In this document: piece after piece, positions 27,531 to 34,065 of the stretch
Numbering within the stretch: the stretch's first letter is position 1
Layout: the number at the start of each line of letters is the position of its first letter
Source: Helicobacter saguini
GTDB lineage: Bacteria; Campylobacterota; Campylobacteria; Campylobacterales; Helicobacteraceae
Direction of reading: 5' to 3'
Assembly (NCBI RefSeq): GCF_000762875.2
Contig: NZ_JRMP02000022.1
Span: forward strand, 1 to 37,484
Length of the DNA: 37,484 bases
Program-made: the position numbers and the translations under genes
The notes under the pieces: generated by a model
Databases searched by the model: none
The model's input: only the letters and a program-made list of their open reading frames with translations
What the model was told of the DNA's origin: nothing

Positions 27531-28961
27531 ATGAGTAGTTTTGAAACCATCATCGGCTTGGAAGTGCATGTCCAGCTAAATACCAAAAGCAAGATTTTTT
27601 GTGAGTGCGCCACTAGCTTTGGTGAGTCGCCAAATAGCAATGTTTGCCCTACTTGCTTAGGTTTGCCAGGTGCGCTGCCTGTGCTAAATAAAGAGGCGGT
27701 AAAAAAGGCGATTTCCTTTGGTAGTGCGATAAATGCCGTGATTAATCAAAATAGCATTTTTGCGCGGAAAAACTATTTTTACCCTGATTTGCCAAAGGCG
27801 TATCAAATTAGCCAGTTTGAAGTGCCTCTTGTTGGGCGTGGGCAAATTACCATCGAGGTGGATGGAGAGCAGAAAACCATCGGCGTGACACGCGCGCATT
27901 TGGAGGAGGATGCGGGGAAAAATATCCATGATGGTAGCATTTCAAAAGTCGATTTAAACCGCGCTAGCACGCCGCTTTTAGAGATTGTGAGTGAGCCTGA
28001 TATGCGAAGCAGTGATGAGGCGATTGCGTATCTTAAAAAGCTGCACGCGATTGTGCGAACGCTAGAGATTAGTGATGCTAATATGCAGGAGGGCAGTTTT
28101 CGCTGTGATGCGAATGTCTCAATCCGTCCGCAAGGAGATTCTAAGCTTTACACGCGTGTGGAGATTAAGAATTTGAATAGTTTTAAATTTATCCAAAAGG
28201 CGATTGAATACGAGGTCGCACGGCAAATTGAGGCGTTTGAAAGCGGCAATTATAATAGCGAGGTCGTGCAGGAAACGCGTCTATTTGACACGACAAAAGG
28301 CGTGACAAAATCAATGCGTGGCAAGGAGGAGAGTGCGGACTATCGCTATTTCCCTGACCCTGATTTGCTGCCTGTGTTTTTAGATTCTACACTTTTAGAA
28401 GAGGGCAAGAAAATCCCTGAAATGCCTGATGCTAAGATTGCACGATATATAGAATCTTTGGGGCTAAAGGAGGCGGATGCAAAGATTTTGGTGCAAGATA
28501 TTGATTTTGTGAAATATTTTGAGCATTTTGTATCGCAGGGTATCACGCCAAAAAGTGCTTGCACGTGGCTAATTGTCGAGCTGCAAGGTCGCCTAAAAAA
28601 TGGGAATACTTTGGCGTCTTGCGGGATAAGTATGGAATCTTTTTTGACACTTTTAAAGCGTTTGAGAGATTCTAAGATTAGCGGGGCGTCTGCTAAAATC
28701 GTGCTTGATATGCTAGTAGAAAATCGCGGTGGCGATGTAGATTCTATCATCAAGGATAAGGGCTTGGAGCAGATAAATGATGATGGCGCGATTATTTCTG
28801 TGATAGATTCTATACTTGCGGCAAACGCCGATAAAGTCGCGGAATTTAAGGCTGGTAAGGATAAAATGCTAGGCTTTTTTGTAGGGCAGGTGATGAAAAA
28901 TTGCAAAGGGGCAAACCCCGCCCGTGTAAATGAACTCTTACGTGAGAAACTATCTAAGTAG
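27531..28961 (+). CDS. gatB: Asp-tRNA(Asn)/Glu-tRNA(Gln) amidotransferase subunit B
   Basis: 476 residues, normal length. GatB is the kinase and tRNA-binding subunit of GatCAB, which amidates Glu-tRNA(Gln) to Gln-tRNA(Gln). It begins [21 protein letters not shown], then [26 protein letters not shown] (about 85-98) and DADVSIRP-type [12 protein letters not shown]. The C-terminal helical and YqeY-like tail domain (about 330-476) is complete. gatA and gatC are elsewhere, as in many epsilonproteobacteria. The stop TAG is the start of TAGATTCTA. No repeat block is inserted; only scattered GAWTCT words are found. It follows the Rrf2 gene by 50 nt. Confidence 0.97.
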   Translation: MSSFETIIGLEVHVQLNTKSKIFCECATSFGESPNSNVCPTCLGLPGALPVLNKEAVKKAISFGSAINAVINQNSIFARKNYFYPDLPKAYQISQFEVPLVGRGQITIEVDGEQKTIGVTRAHLEEDAGKNIHDGSISKVDLNRASTPLLEIVSEPDMRSSDEAIAYLKKLHAIVRTLEISDANMQEGSFRCDANVSIRPQGDSKLYTRVEIKNLNSFKFIQKAIEYEVARQIEAFESGNYNSEVVQETRLFDTTKGVTKSMRGKEESADYRYFPDPDLLPVFLDSTLLEEGKKIPEMPDAKIARYIESLGLKEADAKILVQDIDFVKYFEHFVSQGITPKSACTWLIVELQGRLKNGNTLASCGISMESFLTLLKRLRDSKISGASAKIVLDMLVENRGGDVDSIIKDKGLEQINDDGAIISVIDSILAANADKVAEFKAGKDKMLGFFVGQVMKNCKGANPARVNELLREKLSK

Positions 28962-29063
28962 ATTCTATAAATTTATAGAATCTTGGTTTAAACATTTCAA
29001 GCAGAATCTGCAAAGTTTATGTTAAGATTCTACCATTTCGAAAAATACTAAAAGGAAAATGAA

Positions 29064-30788
29064 ATGAAATTTAGCGAGTTTTTTGCGCCGACACTTAAAG
29101 AAGTGCCTAAGGAATGCGTGTTGAAAAGCCATATTTATTTGCTAAGGGCTGGGTATATCCATCAAATAGGTAGCGGGATTTATAACTTTTTGCCGCTTGG
29201 TAAAATTATGCTAGAAAAAATCAAAAATATTGTAAAAAAGCGAATGGATGAAGCGGGTGCAAATGAAATTATGATGGGCTTTCTAACCCCTGCGAGCCTG
29301 TGGGAAAAGTCTGGGCGATATGAAAAATATAGCGAACTTGCGATATTTAAAGATAGAAAGGACGCCGAGTTTGTGCTAGGTCCTACACACGAAGAATGCG
29401 CTGCTGAAATCGCTAAGACATATATCAAAAGCTACAAGCAACTGCCGCTAAATCTTTATCAAATCCATTTGAAATTCCGCGATGAGTTGCGTCCGCGTTT
29501 TGGGCTACTGCGTGCAAGAGAGTTTGTGATGAAGGATGCCTATAGCTTTCATGCGGACGAAACGAGCCTAAATGATGAGTTTATCAATATGCGTGAGGCG
29601 TATCGCAAGATATTCACGGATTTAGGGCTAGATTTTCGCATTGTGGAGGCGGATTCTGGCGCTATAGGTGGGAGTGGCAGTCGCGAGTTTATGGTCTTGG
29701 CTGAGTGTGGTGAGGATACGCTTGTGGTGTGTAGCAAGTGTGATTACGCGTCAAATATCGAGGCGGCAAAACGTGCAAAACGCGTGTGTGACGCCGTGCC
29801 ACCACAGGCGACTAGCGCGTATCATAAGTTTGCTACGCCAAATGTAAAAACCATTGAAAATTTAAGCGAATTTTTCAAAGTCGATACATTTTATCTTATA
29901 AAAGCGGTCGTAAAAAAGGCGATTTTCAAGGACAGGGAGCAAATCGCGGTCTTTTTTATGCGTGGCAAGGATAAGTTAGAATCTACAAAGGCGTTGAATG
30001 CCCTGAAAGCCTTAGATAGCGAGGTTTTGGATGTGGTGGATGCGGAAGCGGAATTTTTGCAAAAGCATAACTTGCCGCAAGGCTCAATCGGTCCTATTCA
30101 TTTGCGTGCGGTCGTGGATACGCCTTTTATCGTGTTTGATAATGAGTTGCAGGATGCTGAAGACTTGATTTGCGGGGCGAACGAACACGAATTTCATTAT
30201 GTGGGTGTGAATTTGGGCGAGTTTAAGGACTTGGTGTATGCGGATTTGGTGGCTGTGGAGGAGGGCGACTTGTGTGCGTGTTGCGGGTCGCCTTTGATTT
30301 ATAAAAAGGGCATTGAGGTTGGGCATATTTTTAAGCTAGGAGTTAAGTATTCTAAGCCTTTGAATGCGGAGTTTTTAGATTCTAATGGCAGGTCGCAGCC
30401 CTTTATTATGGGATGTTATGGTATCGGCGTGTCGCGTTTGCTATCTGCTATTTTGGAGCAGAAGGCGGATAGTAAAGGCTGTGTGTGGGGCAATTTATCG
30501 CCCTTTAAGCTTGATATTATTATTTCAAATGTGAAAGATTCTAAGCAGTTTGAGTTTGCTTTTGATGTGTATGAAAAGGCGCGTGGGCTTGGCATTGAAG
30601 TCATTATTGATGATAGAAATGAGCGATTTGGGGCTAAGATTAATGATTTTGAGCTTATCGGCTTTGAATACGCCTTAATTGTCGGCAAGGGCTTAGAATC
30701 TAATGTGGTGGAACTAATAAAACGCGCTGGACTGGAAAAAAGGGAGATAGATTCTAAAGAAATTTTGGAATATATCAAGACGTTATAG
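29064..30788 (+). CDS. proS: Prolyl-tRNA synthetase (bacterial type with editing domain)
   Basis: 574 residues, the usual length of the bacterial class II form. FLPLGKIMLEKI lies in motif 1; FRDELRPRFGLLRAREFVMKDAYSFH (split over about 139-164) is motif 2; and GCYGIGVSRLLSAILEQ (about 453-469) is motif 3. The inserted editing (YbaK-like) domain occupies about 225-400 and includes GSIGPIHLRAVVD and CGANEHEFHYVGVN. The anticodon-binding domain follows. Apart from DSK and LESN units it has no repeat block. The gene ends in TAG, the first triplet of the TAGAATCTAG word whose other end is the stop of the convergent sdaA. Confidence 0.97.
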   Translation: MKFSEFFAPTLKEVPKECVLKSHIYLLRAGYIHQIGSGIYNFLPLGKIMLEKIKNIVKKRMDEAGANEIMMGFLTPASLWEKSGRYEKYSELAIFKDRKDAEFVLGPTHEECAAEIAKTYIKSYKQLPLNLYQIHLKFRDELRPRFGLLRAREFVMKDAYSFHADETSLNDEFINMREAYRKIFTDLGLDFRIVEADSGAIGGSGSREFMVLAECGEDTLVVCSKCDYASNIEAAKRAKRVCDAVPPQATSAYHKFATPNVKTIENLSEFFKVDTFYLIKAVVKKAIFKDREQIAVFFMRGKDKLESTKALNALKALDSEVLDVVDAEAEFLQKHNLPQGSIGPIHLRAVVDTPFIVFDNELQDAEDLICGANEHEFHYVGVNLGEFKDLVYADLVAVEEGDLCACCGSPLIYKKGIEVGHIFKLGVKYSKPLNAEFLDSNGRSQPFIMGCYGIGVSRLLSAILEQKADSKGCVWGNLSPFKLDIIISNVKDSKQFEFAFDVYEKARGLGIEVIIDDRNERFGAKINDFELIGFEYALIVGKGLESNVVELIKRAGLEKREIDSKEILEYIKTL

Positions 30789-30795
30789 AATCTAG
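30786..30795. other. Shared palindromic stop site of proS and sdaA
   Basis: TAGAATCTAG ends proS on the plus strand (TAG at 30786-30788) and, read on the minus strand, ends sdaA (TAG from 30794 to 30792). The two coding regions are only three bases apart and no separate terminator is visible. Confidence 0.85.
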
Positions 30796-32264
30796 CACAC
30801 GCTAGAAAGGGTCTTGGCAAGGCCGCCAAGGGAAGTCTCGCGGTATTTTGCATTCATATCCTTGCCTGTTTGATACATCGTTTTGATTACTTCATCTAGG
30901 CTTACCACAGGCGTGCTTTTGCGTGTCATAGCCATTCGCGCCGCACTGATTGCTTTTATCGCGCCAAAGGCATTCCGCTCAATGCAAGGGATTTGCACCA
31001 GCCCGCCAACCGGGTCGCAAGTAAGCCCCAAATGATGCTCCATAGCCATCTCAGCGGCATTACACGCCTTTCTAGCGTCACTGCCAAGCACACTCGCCAT
31101 AGCCGCAGCAGCCATCGAGCTAGCAGAGCCAATTTCTGCCTGACAGCCAGCCTCAGCACCACTTATACTCGCATTTTTCTTATAAAATGAGCCGATTAAC
31201 ATCGCGCTAAGCAAAAAGTCAATCGCCTTGTCATCATTAAAGCCTATCGTGTGATTTTTAAGATAGAGCATAACCGCAGGGATTACCGCACACGCGCCAT
31301 TTGTCGGGGCGGTAACAACTTTTGCGCCACTCGCATTTTCCTCCGCAATCGAAATCGCATAAAGCGAGATAAAATCAATAATGCCCATCGGGTCAGTGGT
31401 CGCCTTCACACGCTCAAAAAGCCCAGGAGCGCGGCGATGCAAGTGCAGGACACCCGGCAAGGTATTCTCCTTTGGCTTTATGCCATTTTGATAAACTTCC
31501 TGCATAACAGCCCAAATCTCAAGGCAGTAATCGCGAATATACTTTTCATCGTGGAACTGCTTTTCATACTCTAAGCTCAAGCGTGCCAAATCAATGCCCA
31601 TCTCATCGCACAAATACAGAGCTTTTGTGGCGTCATTGATTTCCATATCAACTTTTTTTGCTTTGTTAGAATCTGTGCCACTTTCCATCTCTTCTTTTGT
31701 CTTTACAAAGCCACCGCCAACGCTATAATACACTTGAGATTCTATTACTTCGCCTTTAGAATCTAGGGCTATTATTTCCATTCCATTTTCATGCAAAGGC
31801 AAGTTTGTGTCGTGGAAAATCAAGTCTTTATCGTAGTCAAAAGGGATTTCTTTTTGTCCGCAAAGGTTTAGTTTGTGGTTGTTTAGGGCGTTGTCATTTA
31901 CTTCTTGTTGGATTTTGGCGTTTAGCTCACGTGGATGTAGGTTGCTTAAACCCCAAAGGATAGCCTTGTCGGTTAAGTGTCCGCGTCCTGTAAGGGATAG
32001 TGAGCCATACAAATTTATACGGATTTTGGCGACTTTTGCGAGTTTAGATTCTATATTTTTGGAATCTTTTTGCGTGGAATCTTTAGAATCTATTTTAGAA
32101 TCTTGCGAGTTAGATTCTATATTTTGCTTAGAATCTGTTGCTTTGGATTCTATGTTAGATGTGCCTTGCAATTTTTCACAAAACATATTACTTGCGACAA
32201 GCGGTCCTAATGTGTGTGATGAAGAAGGTCCCACACCGATTTTAAATATGCTTAGATTACTCAT
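30792..32264 (-). CDS. sdaA: L-serine ammonia-lyase (single chain, Fe-S type)
   Basis: 490 residues; relatives are about 455. It converts L-serine to pyruvate and ammonia using an oxygen-sensitive 4Fe-4S cluster. Landmarks: KIGVGPSSSHTLGP (8-21), SYYKKNASISGAEAGCQAEIGSA-type region with the Cys in GAGCQ-like EAGCQ, and TCDPVGGLVQIPC, whose two cysteines complete the cluster. About 43 residues (34-76) of NIESK, DSKQ and DSKID units are inserted between the first helix and LAKVAKIRINLYGSL. The Shine-Dalgarno AAAGGAG is strong. It lies 41 nt behind sdaC, its transporter partner, as in H. pylori, so both are likely one operon for serine use. Confidence 0.95.
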   Translation of the reverse strand: MSNLSIFKIGVGPSSSHTLGPLVASNMFCEKLQGTSNIESKATDSKQNIESNSQDSKIDSKDSTQKDSKNIESKLAKVAKIRINLYGSLSLTGRGHLTDKAILWGLSNLHPRELNAKIQQEVNDNALNNHKLNLCGQKEIPFDYDKDLIFHDTNLPLHENGMEIIALDSKGEVIESQVYYSVGGGFVKTKEEMESGTDSNKAKKVDMEINDATKALYLCDEMGIDLARLSLEYEKQFHDEKYIRDYCLEIWAVMQEVYQNGIKPKENTLPGVLHLHRRAPGLFERVKATTDPMGIIDFISLYAISIAEENASGAKVVTAPTNGACAVIPAVMLYLKNHTIGFNDDKAIDFLLSAMLIGSFYKKNASISGAEAGCQAEIGSASSMAAAAMASVLGSDARKACNAAEMAMEHHLGLTCDPVGGLVQIPCIERNAFGAIKAISAARMAMTRKSTPVVSLDEVIKTMYQTGKDMNAKYRETSLGGLAKTLSSVC

Positions 32265-32305
32265 TTTCTCTCCTTTATTTCGTTTGAGTTAAGATTCTAT
32301 AGAAT

Positions 32306-33595
32306 CTACATCAAATTTTTAATAGCAGCGCTTATGCCGATAAGTCCCATGATTACCACAAAGGCGTTTGTAAAATTATTGCGATATTTTTTAAGCACGT
32401 CAAATTTGTAAATCGCATACACAGGCATTAAAAATAGTAGCACGGCAAGGACTGGACCGCCGATAGATTCTATAATATTTATCACATTTGGATTTTTATA
32501 CGCGACAAGCCACGCTATTAAAAATGTAATCACAGCCGTGATAATGTGTGCGGGACGTCCGCTCAAACGCCCATTACTAGCCTTATACAAGATTCCATTC
32601 AAGCCCTCCGCACTACCTAAATAATGCCCCAAAAAGCTCTTACTCATAGCAATCAGCGCTACAATCGGCGAGACATACGCAAGGAAAGTTGCCTCTGGAA
32701 ACTTATTTGCAATATATGTCAAAATATTCACATTCTGCGATTTCGCCGCCGCAAAGTCCTGCGGTGTAAGGCATAGCGCACATGAAAAAACAAAAAACAT
32801 CACCACGATTACCATTAAAATCACCGCGTAACTAATGATTTGGCTAGACTTTGGCTCGGCGTAGTGGCGGTATTTCTCCTTGCAATGACACGCAAGAGAT
32901 GAGATAATCGGCGAGTGATTAAAGCTAAAAATAAGCACCGGGACCACTAGCCACAGCGTCATAAGCGTTTGCTTATAATCAATGCTACTCGCACTCATAT
33001 TCGCAAACTCGCTAAAAATCGCACCATTCCAATACGGAATAAGAAAGCAGCCGATAACCACGAGCGTAGCGATAAATGGAAAGACAAGCAAACTCATAGC
33101 CTTCGTCACAATGCTGCTCCCGCTAATGCTAACAAGCATTAAAATACCAACAATTAAAAAAGAACTTAGCAGTCTATTAGGCGCTTCAAGCCCAAGCTGA
33201 TGGACAAAAAACTCGCTCAAAGTCGTAGTCAAATTCGCCGAATACACAAGCAAAATAGGCAAAATCGCAAAGAAATAAAGCAGCGTCACAATAAAGCCGC
33301 CGCCCTTGCCAAAATAAGTCTCCGCGACAAAAGTGATATCATCGGCAGGTTTATCACTGCCAAGCACGAAACGGCAAAGGTTTCGGTGCGCCAAAAAGGT
33401 CATAGGATAGGCTAAAATAAGCACGACTAAAAGCGGGATAAGTCCGCCCACGCCGGCATTTATAGGTAGGAATAACACGCCAGCGCCAATTGCCGTGCCA
33501 AAAAGGCTAAGCGTCCAAATCAAATCGTCCTTTGTGTAGTGCTTTGTGATGTTTTGTCTCTCTTGCTTTTGGTCTTGTTTTTGCGTGGTTTGCAT
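32306..33595 (-). CDS. sdaC: Serine/threonine transporter, HAAAP family
   Basis: 429 residues with about 11 hydrophobic spans. The opening SLFGTAIGAGVLFLPINAGVGG is the family's first helix; further spans end with the tail IGLIGISAAIKNLM. HAAAP carriers import serine or threonine with protons across the inner membrane. The soluble N-terminus is Gln/Lys-rich (TQKQDQKQERQN). It is upstream of sdaA on the same strand, and together they feed serine to pyruvate. The stop is a TAG within TAGAATCTA. The gene has few repeat words inside, like lctP. Shine-Dalgarno AAAGGA. Confidence 0.93.
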   Translation of the reverse strand: MQTTQKQDQKQERQNITKHYTKDDLIWTLSLFGTAIGAGVLFLPINAGVGGLIPLLVVLILAYPMTFLAHRNLCRFVLGSDKPADDITFVAETYFGKGGGFIVTLLYFFAILPILLVYSANLTTTLSEFFVHQLGLEAPNRLLSSFLIVGILMLVSISGSSIVTKAMSLLVFPFIATLVVIGCFLIPYWNGAIFSEFANMSASSIDYKQTLMTLWLVVPVLIFSFNHSPIISSLACHCKEKYRHYAEPKSSQIISYAVILMVIVVMFFVFSCALCLTPQDFAAAKSQNVNILTYIANKFPEATFLAYVSPIVALIAMSKSFLGHYLGSAEGLNGILYKASNGRLSGRPAHIITAVITFLIAWLVAYKNPNVINIIESIGGPVLAVLLFLMPVYAIYKFDVLKKYRNNFTNAFVVIMGLIGISAAIKNLM

Positions 33596-34065
33596 ATTTT
33601 TCCTTTCGTTTAGATTCTATAAATTGCCTGTTTTTTAGAATCTTTTTTGAAGTTTTTAGAATCTAGATTCTATCGTTTATAAAAAAGGGCGGTGGGTGGG
33701 CGTTTAGGGAATTTAAAAATATAGAATCTAAATTTATTTTTTAGAATCTTTAATCTATTTATGCCCTTTAAGCCCTATTTGTAAGCCATTTTCGCCCAAG
33801 CCACCATTAATGTTGAAAATATAGAATCTAGATTTTAAAAAACTATATTTATTATAACTTTTTTAAAATAAAATACATCTTAAAATGGAGCGAGAAATAA
33901 GAAAAATGCAAGAAGGCAAGAAAATTTGTAACGAAAATTATTGCGATATAGATTAAAATATATCAATATTGTATGTTGTTTAATTGTGAGTAAGACACAT
34001 TCTTAATTTACACTTGTGTTTTATGTTATAATTTTAAGTATTTTAGGAGATTCAAGGGTAAAAAA
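33596..34065. other. 470-nt intergenic region full of repeat words
   Basis: Between divergent sdaC and the glycosyltransferase gene no convincing gene is seen. It holds several TAGATTCT/AGAATCTA words (for example 33611, 33657-33670, 33722), and GGGCGGTGGGTGGGCG at 33687-33702, whose reverse complement reappears in the glycosyltransferase gene at about 35174. On the plus strand TATAAT at 34027-34032 is a likely -10 box, and AAGGG at about 34054 is the Shine-Dalgarno. Confidence 0.55.

Noticed and set aside
33883-33954. 23-codon frame starting MEREIRKMQEG
   Set aside because: No Shine-Dalgarno and no hydrophobic or family pattern; chance frame in the spacer.
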